Positions 34,866 to 44,139 of a stretch of DNA of 64,000 bases are shown here, piece by piece. The notes under the pieces were generated by a model. It was not told the DNA's origin. It saw only the letters and a program-made list of their open reading frames with translations, and did no database searches. The DNA is taken from NCBI RefSeq assembly GCF_900169065.1, contig NZ_FXZB01000003.1:62001-126000 (forward strand), read 5' to 3'. Within the stretch, counting starts at the first letter, position 1; the number at the start of each line of letters is the position of its first letter. The stretch is from Brevibacterium aurantiacum. Its GTDB lineage: Bacteria > Actinomycetota > Actinomycetes > Actinomycetales > Brevibacteriaceae. The position numbers and the translations under genes were made by a program.

Positions 34866-36113
34866 GTGATAGCTCACGTGGAGACGGATGCGTGATTTGG
34901 GGTCGTAGTGCAGCCGCAGGTTCTTCGCCACGATCATCCACACCAGCCCGACTGCGAAGGCGATGATCCCCGAGGCGGCCCCAACGACCATCGCCATCCG
35001 TGGTCCGTACAGGTCGGCGACCCACCCTGCCAGCGGCGCACCGATGGGGGTGCCGCCCATGACGACGGCGGCATAGATCGCCATGACCCGACCGCGATAG
35101 TGCGGTGGGGTCGTCGTCTGCACATAGGCGTTGGCCGAGGTCATCATCGTCAGCGATGCGAAGCCGACCAGCACAAGTGAGGCTGCGAAGACGTAGTAGT
35201 TGGGGATCAGGGACGCTGTCCCGACTGCGAGACCGAAGCCGCCTGCGGCACCGAAGATAAAGCGCAGCCTCGGCTTCTCCCGCTTCGCCGAGGCCAGCGC
35301 CCCTGTCACCGATCCGATCGCCATGACGGAGTTGAGCAGACCGAAGCCGGAGGCGTCCTTGCCGAACTCGATTCGGGCCATCGTGGCGGTGTAGATGTTG
35401 AAGTTGAACCCGAAGGTCGCAACGATGAAGAGCACGACGAGCACGATCGTCACATCGGGACGTTGGCGCAGGTATTTGAATCCGCCCAGGATCCCACCCG
35501 TGCCCCGGCGACTCGATGGGTGAAGTCGGGTCTGATCCAGCCGGATGAGCACCGTCAGGGTCGCGGCGAACCCGAGCCCGCTGATGAGGAACACCGGCCC
35601 GGCACCGATGACCGCGGTGAGGACACCGGCGACCGCGGGACCGATCATGCGGGCACCGTTGAATGATGCGGAGTTAAGGCTCACCGCATTGGGGAGCAGC
35701 TTCTCACCGACGAGTTCGGAGACGAAGGCCTGCCTGGCGGGGTTGTCGAGGGTGGCCAGGATGCCCAGGGCCAGAGCCGTCAGGTAGACGTGCCAGAGTT
35801 CGATGGCGTCGGTGATGACGAGCACGAACAGCAACAGGCCCACGGCCCCCAACAGTGTCTGGGTGACCATGAGCAGTCTGCGCTTGGAGAACCTGTCGGC
35901 GATCGCTCCCGCGAAGGGGAACATGATGAGCTGTGGGCCCATCTGCAGCGCCATGGTGATGCCCAGGGCCGAGGCATTGTTGTTCGTCAGGTAGGTGAGG
36001 ACGATCCAGTCCTGGGCCGTCCTCTGCATCCACGTTCCGGTGTTCGAGATCAGGGCACCGGCGAACCAATGTCGGTAGTTCGGTTCTGCCAGTGACCGGA
36101 ACGTGTGGGCCAT
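34854..36113 (-). CDS. MFS exporter (MFS_3/EntS-like)
   Basis: 419 residues, twelve helices. The N-terminus LAEPNYRHWFAGALISNTGTWMQ and ALQMGPQLIMFPFAGAIADR match the MFS_3 group that includes the enterobactin exporter EntS. Starts eight bases after DUF3027 ends, so it is in the csp-DUF3027 operon. Substrate unknown. Its end is embedded in tandem repeats. Confidence 0.85.
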   Translation of the reverse strand: MAHTFRSLAEPNYRHWFAGALISNTGTWMQRTAQDWIVLTYLTNNNASALGITMALQMGPQLIMFPFAGAIADRFSKRRLLMVTQTLLGAVGLLLFVLVITDAIELWHVYLTALALGILATLDNPARQAFVSELVGEKLLPNAVSLNSASFNGARMIGPAVAGVLTAVIGAGPVFLISGLGFAATLTVLIRLDQTRLHPSSRRGTGGILGGFKYLRQRPDVTIVLVVLFIVATFGFNFNIYTATMARIEFGKDASGFGLLNSVMAIGSVTGALASAKREKPRLRFIFGAAGGFGLAVGTASLIPNYYVFAASLVLVGFASLTMMTSANAYVQTTTPPHYRGRVMAIYAAVVMGGTPIGAPLAGWVADLYGPRMAMVVGAASGIIAFAVGLVWMIVAKNLRLHYDPKSRIRLHVSYHGRP

Positions 36114-36121
36114 CGAGTGTG

Positions 36122-37084
36122 TCAGCCCTCCTGGAACTCGAGTTCGCCGACGGAGTAGTCATCGACAACGGCCTCGGCAGGCTCTGTGCTCTGTTTGCTG
36201 ACGTCGGTCTCAGAATGGGCTCCGCACCCGAAGTCGAGTGCGACGACCTTGCCGTCGGCCGGGGACCAGCCGTTGGCGCAGACGCCGAACTTCTGCCGCA
36301 GCGATCCCGCCAACGGCATCAGGTAACCGCAGCTGGAGCAGTGCGCCGAGGCCTTCGCCGCGAACTCAGACTCCGCGCCGGTCTCCGACTCGGCCCACCT
36401 GGTGGCCGCCGAGGAGATGCCCTCGGTTGAGAGGACCCGACGACGGCCGAGCCCGAACTCAAAATTCGGAATCTCATCCAGATTGCCGTCAGAGGTCTCT
36501 TCGACCTGCTCGAACCCCTGCTGGAGGTTCGGATCGTCTTCAACCTTCGGCAGTGTGTCACGAGGAGTCAGATCGTCGGGTTCGAGCCGCTGTTCCCAGG
36601 GGACCCATTCCGGTGCGACGAGTGAGTCAGGACCGGGCAGCAGTGCGGTCTCGCAGACCGTGACTTTCTTGGCCCGGGGCGCACGAGCGAGCACTGCGAT
36701 CCAGCGCCAACCACGGTAGGTCGGGTCGGTGCATGCGAAGTAATGGGTGACCAGGCGAGTGCCCTCGGCCAGTGTCCCCAGGTGATCTCCGACCACGGAG
36801 CTGCCGGCCACCTCGGTGATGGCGGAACGAGCGGTGTCGATCGCCGCAGCCAGCTGGGTGTCGAGGACGACCTTCTCAGACGTCGCACGCGGGGCCTTGG
36901 CCGGCTTCACCGGCGCCGACGAGTCAGCCTGAACCGGCGAGTCAGCCGAAGCAGGTGCCTCAGCTGCCGCAGACGCCTCAGCCTGGGCCGTCGTTTCAGC
37001 AACCGACGTCGCCTCTGTGGGCGCAGGGTCGTTCGTCGGCTCGGCACTCTGGCCGGCCATCCAATCACTGAAGAGTGATGACAT
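36122..37084 (-). CDS. DUF3027 protein
   Basis: 320 residues. A Glu/Ala/Ser-rich tail of about 75 residues precedes the conserved part: LDTQLAAAIDTARSAITEV, TYRGWRWIAVLARAPRAKKVTV, APEWVPWEQRLEPDDLTPRD. A C-terminal Cys cluster (CSSCGYLMPL, CANGWSP, DFGCGAH) could bind zinc. Function unknown; conserved in actinobacteria next to a csp gene. Its ATG overlaps the csp stop (ATGA), so it is translationally coupled. Confidence 0.87.
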   Translation of the reverse strand: MSSLFSDWMAGQSAEPTNDPAPTEATSVAETTAQAEASAAAEAPASADSPVQADSSAPVKPAKAPRATSEKVVLDTQLAAAIDTARSAITEVAGSSVVGDHLGTLAEGTRLVTHYFACTDPTYRGWRWIAVLARAPRAKKVTVCETALLPGPDSLVAPEWVPWEQRLEPDDLTPRDTLPKVEDDPNLQQGFEQVEETSDGNLDEIPNFEFGLGRRRVLSTEGISSAATRWAESETGAESEFAAKASAHCSSCGYLMPLAGSLRQKFGVCANGWSPADGKVVALDFGCGAHSETDVSKQSTEPAEAVVDDYSVGELEFQEG

Positions 37085-37464
37085 CAGGACTCCAAATCGT
37101 CGGCAATTGCCCGCAGCAGCGAGGCTACCTTGTTCCCGTGGGAAGGATCCGGGTAGCGGCCGTGCTGCAGTCCGTTGTTGAGGTCATCGAGTACTTTGAT
37201 GACATCTTCAACCATAACCGCCATGTCTTCGGCCGGACGTCGGCGGACCTTCGCAACCTTGGTCGGGCCCGACAGCAGTCTGGCCTTAAGCACCTGGGCT
37301 CCGCGGCGGGAATCGACCACATCGTAGTCGAGGCGGGTGCCCTTGGTGACCTCGGCGTCCTCGGGCAGGACCGAGGAGTGGAGGAAGGCCTGGGAGCCGT
37401 CCTCGGCGATGACGAAGCCGAAGCCCTTGTCGACGTCGAACCATTTCACGCGTCCGGTTGGCAT
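37084..37464 (-). CDS. Cold-shock-domain protein with C-terminal extension
   Basis: 126 residues, about twice a normal Csp. Residues 1-65 are a cold-shock domain (GRVKWFDVDKGFGFVIAEDG, AFLHSSVL); RNP1 is KGFGFV and RNP2 is altered to AFLHS. The extra 60 residues are helical (PAEDMAVMVEDVIKVLDDL) and end in VASLLRAIADDLES. AGGAAAGG precedes ATG 37464. The fused tail and coupling to DUF3027 suggest a role distinct from bulk cold-shock proteins (inference). Confidence 0.88.
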   Translation of the reverse strand: MPTGRVKWFDVDKGFGFVIAEDGSQAFLHSSVLPEDAEVTKGTRLDYDVVDSRRGAQVLKARLLSGPTKVAKVRRRPAEDMAVMVEDVIKVLDDLNNGLQHGRYPDPSHGNKVASLLRAIADDLES

Positions 37465-37998
37465 GGTGTCCTTTCCTGTTGCTGCTCGTCGTTGGTGTTG
37501 CTCGTCGGTGTTGCTGTTCGTACTGGTCAAGCTCGTATTCGGTGATGCTCAGTGGTGCGGCGGCCTCGCTCGACCGTGTCTGTGGCTAAGTCTGCGTCTG
37601 CGTCTGCGTCTGTGGCTAAGTCTGCGTCTGTGCCGACGCCTGTATCGGCGCCTGTACCAGTGACCGCGCCAAGACCTGCATCTGACCCAGAGTCCGCGTC
37701 GCCGTCTGCGACCGCTCCTGCACTGACGCGATCCGGCATCCGATCCGGGTCAAGCTCCGGAACCTGCTCCGCGCCCGTCCTCGTGCGTGCCATCTCAGTG
37801 GTTCAACGTCACGATACTGTGCGAGATTCCGGCCGTGGCCACTCGATTCGCCCGGGACACGAACGCTGACTGCGGCCAACCTCGGCGTGGGTGCCGTCAT
37901 GGTGGGAAAGTGCCCGACGCTGACTCAACGGCCACCCCGTCTCAGGCGTTTGCCTCAGCGGATGTGCGTGTGCCGTCGGCTGCGCCCGCGGCCGAGTT
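37465..37998. repeat. Low-complexity intergenic stretch with a 30-base direct repeat
   Basis: No convincing gene in more than 500 bases. A 30-base period unit starting GTCTGTGGCTAAGTCTGCG begins at 37578 and again at 37608, embedded in GTCTGCG/GCCTGT-type iterations to about 37700. Open frames on both strands here translate to Ala/Asp or Ser/Ala repeats without family character. It may be a decayed gene or the csp promoter region. Confidence 0.5.
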
Positions 37999-38229
37999 TC
38001 AGCTCTGGCCCACCTCGGTCTGTCTGCGTCTCAGTGCCGCTCTGACCAGGGCCACAGCGACCAAGGCGAAGGCGATCGGGAGGAGGATCATCGGCAGGTA
38101 TGTCAGCAGGTGCGAGGGGGCGTAGCCCATCCAGGCCTGCCCCAGTACGCCGAGCAGCGCGACCGCTCCGACAATGGCGGCGGCAACGGCCACGACGACG
38201 ATGGTCGAGTCGACACGCTTGGCTGACAA
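37999..38229 (-). CDS. Small two-helix membrane protein
   Basis: 76 residues: VVVAVAAAIVGAVALLGVL and LPMILLPIAFALVAVALVRA are membrane helices, and RRRQTEVGQS is the cytoplasmic tail. Start TTG 38229 lies eight bases after GAAAGGA; no ATG is available in frame. It diverges from the helicase operon. I do not recognise a family. Confidence 0.6.
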   Translation of the reverse strand: MSAKRVDSTIVVVAVAAAIVGAVALLGVLGQAWMGYAPSHLLTYLPMILLPIAFALVAVALVRAALRRRQTEVGQS

Positions 38230-38301
38230 TGCTCGTCCTTTCCGAGATCTGCGAACCTGTTCTGCCCACCTATTGTACCCCTCACGCTAAACTGAACAGC
38301 G

Positions 38302-40440
38302 ATGTCAATGACCTTCAGCCAGTGGCTGTCCCACAGTGCCGATACCGACTTCGAGTCCCTCGTCCGGACCCGTCGCGATCTCCTCCAACCAGAGTCCCCG
38401 ACGATTCCCTCGCTGGCCGCGGCCGCGTCCTCGCGCATCGGCGTCTCCCGGGGCATCGAAGCCCTCAGCGCCACCGAGCTCGACGTCTTCATCGACCTGG
38501 CCAAGGCCGCACGCACCACCACGGACATCAACGTGGGTGAGAATCGTCATATCGACGATGCCCTCGCCGAGGTTGTCCTCCCCCGACTGCGCGACCTGGG
38601 CCTGGCCTGGCCCTCGGCCGCCCCCAGCGAGACGGCATCGTCGCCGAAGTCCACCTGGCGGATCCAGTCCGAGGCCATCACACTCCTGCCCACCTCGGCG
38701 GCCGAATCCGCTCGGGCACTTCCGTGGCAGGCGGGATCGGCCGAGCTCGATTCGAGCACCGAGACCATCCCCACGTCGCTCATCCACAACAGCGAACGAG
38801 CCGCCGTGGCAGAGGTCATCTCCTCCCTGCGCGGGCTCGTCGATGAGTTGGCCAGCTCCCCCATCTCCCGTCTGACCAGCGGCGGAATCTCCAAACGCGA
38901 TGTCACGCGGATCGGGAAGACCATCGATCTGGGACTCGAACAGACGATCACCCTGCTGCTCGCGGCGAAATCGCTCAACCTCATCGGCGTCCTCGATGAC
39001 CCGCTGGATCCGCAGTGGACGGCCAGCGATGACGCCGCCGATGTCCTCGAAGGAGACAGGGCGCAGCTGTGGGCAGCACTGGTGTCCTCCTGGCTGCGTG
39101 AACCTCTCGATGTCACCCAACTGGCGGCAGGGGCCAGCGCCAACGAACGCCTCACCGTCCTCGCCTCGCCGAAGAAGTCCCTGTTCAAGGGGTTCAGCCA
39201 GTCGCAGCCGACGATGCCGCTGCTGCGCTTCACCATCCTGGAGATACTCCACGACATCGGGCAGGGATCCTCGCGCTCGGCGCAGTGGATCCACGCGCAG
39301 GTCCTGGCCAGGCGACCGCTCATTCCCGCCCATGACTTCGCAATGACGGAGGCGATCCTGCACACCGCCGGCGCCTTCGGTCTGGCGACGACGCCGCTGC
39401 AGAACTCTGAGCATTTCGGCCCCAGCAGGTTCGGCGTCCTCCTCGCCGCAGGCCTGGCTTCGGCGATGCGTGCCCAGGCTGCGCAGGATCCTTCGATCGC
39501 CCCTGTGAACTTCAGCCTCGAGAGTCTCGAGGTGCCCGGCGATGTCGTCGACGAGGTTCGGGGCGGGCTCGTCGACGAGGTCGACACCGTCCTCATCCAG
39601 TCCGATCTCACCGCCGTGGCGACCGGGCCCATCGAACCCAGGGTCCACCATATTCTGCGTAAGTTCGCCGTCGTCGAGGCACGTGGGCAGGGCACCGTGT
39701 ACCGCATCGACGCCGACACGATCGAGGCGAGCATGCAGACCGGCATCAATGCCGAGGATGCCCTGGCCCAACTCGCAGAGATCAGTGCCGAGGCTCTGCC
39801 CTCGACCCTGAACTTCCTCGTCGAGAACACGGCGTCGAAGCTGCGCCGGGTCCAGGTCGCAGGTGCCCGCGCCGTCCTCGTCGTCGATGACCCCGTCGAC
39901 CTCGACGTCATCCTCTCCGACCAGGCCATGCTGCCGGCCGGTCTGGAACGATTGGCCCCGACCGTGGCGATCGGGCAGCTGGGCCCCGAACGCACCATGC
40001 ATCTCTTAGAGTCCGCCGAGCACCACGCCATGCTGCACTCGCCCTCGGGTCCGGTGCGCAAACGCAGGGTCATCACGCAGGCCGAGCCGGAGGTGCATCT
40101 GCGCAAGCGTGCCCGGGTCACAGATAACCACCTCGACGACTACATCCGCATCCTCCGCTCCCCCGGGGCCCGCGCGGCCCCGGTGAGAAGCACCGACGAA
40201 CCCCTGGGACACATGGATCGTCTCCGGGAAGCCGCCAGTGCGGGCCAGCAGGTCACGATCACGCTCGCCGACTCCCACGGGAAGGAACGCGTCATCGAGA
40301 TGCTCCCTGCCACCGTCAACGGCGGCCGCGTGCGGGGCACGGTCAAGACCACCGGCGCCGAGGCGTCCCTGTCGATCGCGCGCATCGTCAGTGTCGATGT
40401 GGCCGGTGCTCAATCCGATGGTGCGGAGGAACAATCCTGA
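38302..40440 (+). CDS. Helicase-associated protein partner of XPB
   Basis: 712 residues of the helicase-associated (Helicase_C_3) family, the counterpart of Rv0862c, which precedes xpb in mycobacteria. No NTPase motif is visible. The C-terminal part shows the family pattern VDTVLIQSDLTAVATGPIEP and FAVVEARGQGTVYRID, then a WYL-like region. It lies 58 bases upstream of the helicase start on the same strand. Probably recruits or regulates XPB (inference). Confidence 0.85.
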   Translation: MSMTFSQWLSHSADTDFESLVRTRRDLLQPESPTIPSLAAAASSRIGVSRGIEALSATELDVFIDLAKAARTTTDINVGENRHIDDALAEVVLPRLRDLGLAWPSAAPSETASSPKSTWRIQSEAITLLPTSAAESARALPWQAGSAELDSSTETIPTSLIHNSERAAVAEVISSLRGLVDELASSPISRLTSGGISKRDVTRIGKTIDLGLEQTITLLLAAKSLNLIGVLDDPLDPQWTASDDAADVLEGDRAQLWAALVSSWLREPLDVTQLAAGASANERLTVLASPKKSLFKGFSQSQPTMPLLRFTILEILHDIGQGSSRSAQWIHAQVLARRPLIPAHDFAMTEAILHTAGAFGLATTPLQNSEHFGPSRFGVLLAAGLASAMRAQAAQDPSIAPVNFSLESLEVPGDVVDEVRGGLVDEVDTVLIQSDLTAVATGPIEPRVHHILRKFAVVEARGQGTVYRIDADTIEASMQTGINAEDALAQLAEISAEALPSTLNFLVENTASKLRRVQVAGARAVLVVDDPVDLDVILSDQAMLPAGLERLAPTVAIGQLGPERTMHLLESAEHHAMLHSPSGPVRKRRVITQAEPEVHLRKRARVTDNHLDDYIRILRSPGARAAPVRSTDEPLGHMDRLREAASAGQQVTITLADSHGKERVIEMLPATVNGGRVRGTVKTTGAEASLSIARIVSVDVAGAQSDGAEEQS

Positions 40441-40498
40441 GGACACATGCGTTGTGCCCTCGGAAGTCACCTCGGCGTGGGAAGAAGCAGGAACACAT

Positions 40499-42133
40499 AT
40501 GAACGGTCCGTTGATCGTGCAGTCCGACCGGACTGTGCTGTTGGAGTCGGGGCATCCCCTGGCCGTCGAGGCGGCTGTGGCGATCGCACCCTTCGCGCAG
40601 CTGTCGCGGACCCCGGAATACATCCACACGTACACGATCACCCCGCTGGGGCTGTGGAACGCCCGGGCCAGCGGCCATGACGCGGAGTCCGTCGTCGACG
40701 TCCTCCTCGAGTTCGCGAAGTACCCGGTGCCTCATGAGCTGCTCGTCGACATCGTCGACATCATGGACCGCTTCGGCGTGCTCACCCTCGTCGACAATCC
40801 GATCCACGGACTGACCCTGACCTCGGCAGACACGGATCTGCTCGCCTCGCTCATCACCCAGCCGGACCTGGTGGGCAAGTTCGGCAAAACCCTCGACGCC
40901 GAATCCGTCCTCGTCCACCCGTCGGAACGCGGAGAGCTCAAACATGCGCTGCTGCAGCTGGGCCATCCGGTCTCCGACCATGCCGGCTACGTCGACGGTG
41001 AGGCCCACGAGATCGCTTTGTCCGATGACGCCCATGGCGGGCAGTGGCACCTGCGTGACTATCAGAAGGAAGCGATCGACCATTCCCTCAGCGGCGAGTC
41101 CGGCGTCGTCGTTCTGCCCTGCGGTGCTGGCAAGACCATCGTCGGAGTGGCCACGATGTCGCGGGTGCAGACGACGACGCTGATCCTCGTGACGAACTCC
41201 GTGGCCGCTCGGCAGTGGAAGGACGAAATCCTCGCGCGCACCTCGCTGACCGAGGACGAGGTCGGTGAGTACTCGGGGTCGACGAAGGAGATCCGGCCGA
41301 TCACCATCGCTACCTATCAGGTGCTGACCACGCGCCGCAAAGGCTCCTACCTGCATCTCGAGCTCCTTGATGCCAAGGATTGGGGTCTGGTCATCTATGA
41401 CGAGGTCCACCTGCTGCCGGCACCGATCTTCCGTCTGACCGCGAGCCTGCAGGCCAGGCGGCGGCTCGGGCTTACGGCCACTCTGGTCCGTGAGGACGGA
41501 CGTGAGGACGAGGTGTTCTCCCTCATCGGGCCCAAGCAGTACGAGGTGCCGTGGAAGGAACTCGAGCGCATGGGCTACATCGCCACCGCCTCCTGCCACG
41601 AAGTCCGGGTCCGCCTAGACGGAGGAACCCGCACCGCCTATGCCCGTGCCGATGGTGAGGATCGGTACCGGCTGGCTGCGACGTCGGATGCGAAGCTGCC
41701 GATCGTGCGTGAGCTCGTCGCCGACCACCCGAAGGCGCAGATCCTCGTCATCGGCCAGTACCTCGATCAGCTCGAAGAGGTCGGGCGCGAACTCGACGCT
41801 CCTGTGCTGACCGGTCAGACGCCGGAATCGCAGCGCCAGGAGCTCTTCCGCGACTTCCGGTCCGGCGCGATCCCGGTTCTCGTGGTGTCGAAGGTCGCGA
41901 ACTTCTCCGTCGACCTGCCGGCGGCCTCCGTGGCGATCCAGGTCTCAGGTGCCTTCGGCTCCCGGCAGGAGGAGGCCCAGCGCCTGGGGCGGATTCTGCG
42001 GCCGAAGGAAGACTCCGGATCCGCGACGTTTTACACCGTCGTCGCCGCCGACACCGTCGACGAGCACTTCGCCGCCCAGCGTCGTCGCTTCCTCACCGAG
42101 CAGGGCTACAGCTACGACATCGAGGTCCGCTGA
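40499..42133 (+). CDS. XPB/ERCC3-type DNA helicase
   Basis: 544 residues, as in mycobacterial XPB. Walker A LPCGAGKT near residue 210, the DEVH box IYDEVHLLPA, motif III GLTATLVREDGREDE, and QRLGRILRPKE for motif VI. The N-terminal 190 residues are the damage-recognition-like domain. A 3'-5' helicase, implicated in repair. The longer upstream frame overlaps the previous gene; ATG 40499 after a GGAAGAAGCAGGA stretch gives the family length. Confidence 0.92.
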   Translation: MNGPLIVQSDRTVLLESGHPLAVEAAVAIAPFAQLSRTPEYIHTYTITPLGLWNARASGHDAESVVDVLLEFAKYPVPHELLVDIVDIMDRFGVLTLVDNPIHGLTLTSADTDLLASLITQPDLVGKFGKTLDAESVLVHPSERGELKHALLQLGHPVSDHAGYVDGEAHEIALSDDAHGGQWHLRDYQKEAIDHSLSGESGVVVLPCGAGKTIVGVATMSRVQTTTLILVTNSVAARQWKDEILARTSLTEDEVGEYSGSTKEIRPITIATYQVLTTRRKGSYLHLELLDAKDWGLVIYDEVHLLPAPIFRLTASLQARRRLGLTATLVREDGREDEVFSLIGPKQYEVPWKELERMGYIATASCHEVRVRLDGGTRTAYARADGEDRYRLAATSDAKLPIVRELVADHPKAQILVIGQYLDQLEEVGRELDAPVLTGQTPESQRQELFRDFRSGAIPVLVVSKVANFSVDLPAASVAIQVSGAFGSRQEEAQRLGRILRPKEDSGSATFYTVVAADTVDEHFAAQRRRFLTEQGYSYDIEVR

Positions 42134-42182
42134 GTCAGCCTGCGCCACGTGGCTCAGCACCTGAGCGCCAGGTTGCTGCGGC

Positions 42183-43142
42183 TCAGACCGAGACGAGCTC
42201 CTCGGACGTGACGACGACCTCGCGGGAAGCGACCCGGCGGGCCAGACGCGCCTCGCCCCATTTGATGAACCCGACGCCGGCGACGATGAAGACACCGCCG
42301 AAGAGCTGGATGGGTGCGGGCATCTCGAACAGGATCAGCCAGGCGACGATGACGGAGAAGGGCACCTCGATGAGGTTGACGAAGGAGCCGACCGTGGCAC
42401 CGATGTAGCGCAGGCCGAGGATGCCGGTGATGTAGGCGCCGACGGTGAAGACGACGATCATCGCCATAGGCAGGATCCACGAAACTTTGTAGCCGCCGAA
42501 ATCGACATCGGCAGCGACCGCACCGGCCGGCATGACTCCCGTGAAGACGATGAGCGACATCGCCAGGGCCCCGACGCCCATGCCCAACCCGGTCAGTGCA
42601 ACCGGTGGGACGTTGATGGAGTCCTTCGCCGAGACGAGGAAGTAGCTGGCCAGGCAGACCGCAGCTGCAAGAGCCATGACGACACCGAAGATGCTGATAT
42701 CGGAGTTACGGAGATTGAGGATGAGGACGAGCCCGATCATCGAGACCACCACACCGATGAAGGTCACCGTCGCCGGACGAGTCCGCGTCCGCGCCCAGAT
42801 CCAGAAGACGATGAGCATCGGTGCGGTCATCTCGAGCAGCAGCGCCACCGCCACGGTGAGATGCTCGACGGCGACGAAGTAGAAGCCCTGGACACCGGCC
42901 ATCGACACGAGGCCGTAGGTGAGCACAGTCTTCCAATGCCTGCGCACCTCGTCCCAGCGTCCGCGCAGGGCAATGATGCTGGGCACGAGCAGCAGAACGG
43001 CCGATCCGGCCAGTCGGATGAGCACGACCGAGCCCGGGGTCCACCCGATCTCATACATCGTCTTCGCGATCGGTCCCGAGACCGCGAAGAAGAATGCCGA
43101 GGCAAGCGTGAGGAGAAACCCCATGACGACGGTACGACTCAT
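42183..43142 (-). CDS. EamA/DMT-family transporter
   Basis: 319 residues, ten helices in two EamA repeats. The first begins MGFLLTLASAFFFAVSGPIAK, the second MALAAAVCLASYFLVSA; GVQGFYFVAVEHLTVAVALLLE lies at the end of repeat one. Exports small metabolites or amino acids in known members. ATG 43142 has an AGGAGG site seven bases upstream; the frame continues far upstream without meaning. It faces a CGNR regulator, a common pairing. Confidence 0.88.
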   Translation of the reverse strand: MSRTVVMGFLLTLASAFFFAVSGPIAKTMYEIGWTPGSVVLIRLAGSAVLLLVPSIIALRGRWDEVRRHWKTVLTYGLVSMAGVQGFYFVAVEHLTVAVALLLEMTAPMLIVFWIWARTRTRPATVTFIGVVVSMIGLVLILNLRNSDISIFGVVMALAAAVCLASYFLVSAKDSINVPPVALTGLGMGVGALAMSLIVFTGVMPAGAVAADVDFGGYKVSWILPMAMIVVFTVGAYITGILGLRYIGATVGSFVNLIEVPFSVIVAWLILFEMPAPIQLFGGVFIVAGVGFIKWGEARLARRVASREVVVTSEELVSV

Positions 43143-43241
43143 TCTTGACCTCCTGAAGTGCATGACTGCTGAAACGATGATGGACGCGCTGGTGGAAATG
43201 TGATCCGAGTGCGGTGGGAGTGGGGCACATGCCGGCACCCT

Positions 43242-43252
43242 CGCCGAGGTGG
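43242..43252 (+). repeat. Intergenic copy of the iterated 11-mer
   Basis: An exact CGCCGAGGTGG in the gap between the divergent EamA and CGNR genes, so no protein-coding constraint can account for it. It is preceded by T, as are about half of the other copies. Confidence 0.6.
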
Positions 43253-43370
43253 GGCCCAGTCCCGGAGGACTCTGACGTTGGTCTGCCGCCTGAATCCAGT
43301 ATTGAACACGCCCGTGAAATGAGTCAAGTGCATTTTGGTCCTTACATCGCTGTGGCAGAATGTGCCCACC

Positions 43371-43958
43371 ATGCCTTTTGCCTATGACATTCGCTCGAAT
43401 CTCACGATGCTCGTCGACCTCCTCAATACCTCCGGAGCACTCGCCGAGGACGGAGACGAGCTGACGACAACCGCCGGACTCCGCCGATTCGCGGCCCGGC
43501 ACGACTTCTCGGGCCCCATTCGGGCCACGAAATCCGATGTCGATGAGACGCGTCGCCTGCGGGAGAGATTCGCTCTTGCGCTCGACGCGAGCCTCGACGC
43601 TGTGACACCTGCCGAGGTCGCGGCGGGCGAAGAGAGCGTCGTCAATGAGGTCAATCTCACACTCCGCGAGGCCAATGCACTGCCCCTGCTCGTCAAGCAC
43701 GGGGAATGGGACTGGCACCTGCACGGGGTGGGCGAGTCGGCGAGCCTGGCCGATCGCGTCGCCGCCGACGTCGCACTCGTCCTCATCGACCTCATCCGCA
43801 GCGGAGACCTCGACCGTCTCGGCCGCTGCGCCGCCGAGGACTGCGACGCCTACCTGGCCGACTTCAGCCGCAACCGCTCGAAGCGCTTCTGCGATACCGG
43901 CAACTGCGCGAACCGCACGCACGTGGCCGCATTCCGCGCCCGGCAGGCAGACTCCTGA
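43371..43958 (+). CDS. CGNR zinc-finger regulator (ABATE domain)
   Basis: 195 residues. An N-terminal ABATE-like domain is followed by the zinc finger GRCAAEDCDAYLADFSRN, KRFCDTGNCANRTHVAAFR. The name-giving CGNR reads CANR here. Such proteins are putative transcription regulators, often next to EamA or MFS exporters, as here. ATG 43371; CAGAAT ends ten bases upstream, suggesting a short or absent leader. Confidence 0.87.
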   Translation: MPFAYDIRSNLTMLVDLLNTSGALAEDGDELTTTAGLRRFAARHDFSGPIRATKSDVDETRRLRERFALALDASLDAVTPAEVAAGEESVVNEVNLTLREANALPLLVKHGEWDWHLHGVGESASLADRVAADVALVLIDLIRSGDLDRLGRCAAEDCDAYLADFSRNRSKRFCDTGNCANRTHVAAFRARQADS

Positions 43959-44139
43959 GAGATCAGCCCCCTGGAACAACGACCGGAGTCCTAATACGAC
44001 AGCCGGAGCCCCGCCTCGGCGATGGCCAGCGAGCACGCATCGACATTTCTGTGCAATAGACGTGCGCGAGCACATATAACCCTCAATTTGTGGTGGCGTT
44101 CCTGTGAACGCATGCGGCACTTCGGTCCCCACGGGACTT

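Noticed and set aside
37552-37869. Repeat-rich plus-strand frame of 105 codons (and an antisense one of 88)
   Set aside because: Pure compositional repeats, no ribosome site, no family; treated as low-complexity DNA.
40238-40498. Upstream extension of the XPB frame
   Set aside because: It overlaps the end of the helicase-associated gene and is Arg/Ser-rich shadow sequence.
43143-44132. Upstream extension of the EamA reading frame to 649 codons
   Set aside because: The AGGAGG site before ATG 43142 and family length show the real start; the extension crosses the divergent CGNR gene.
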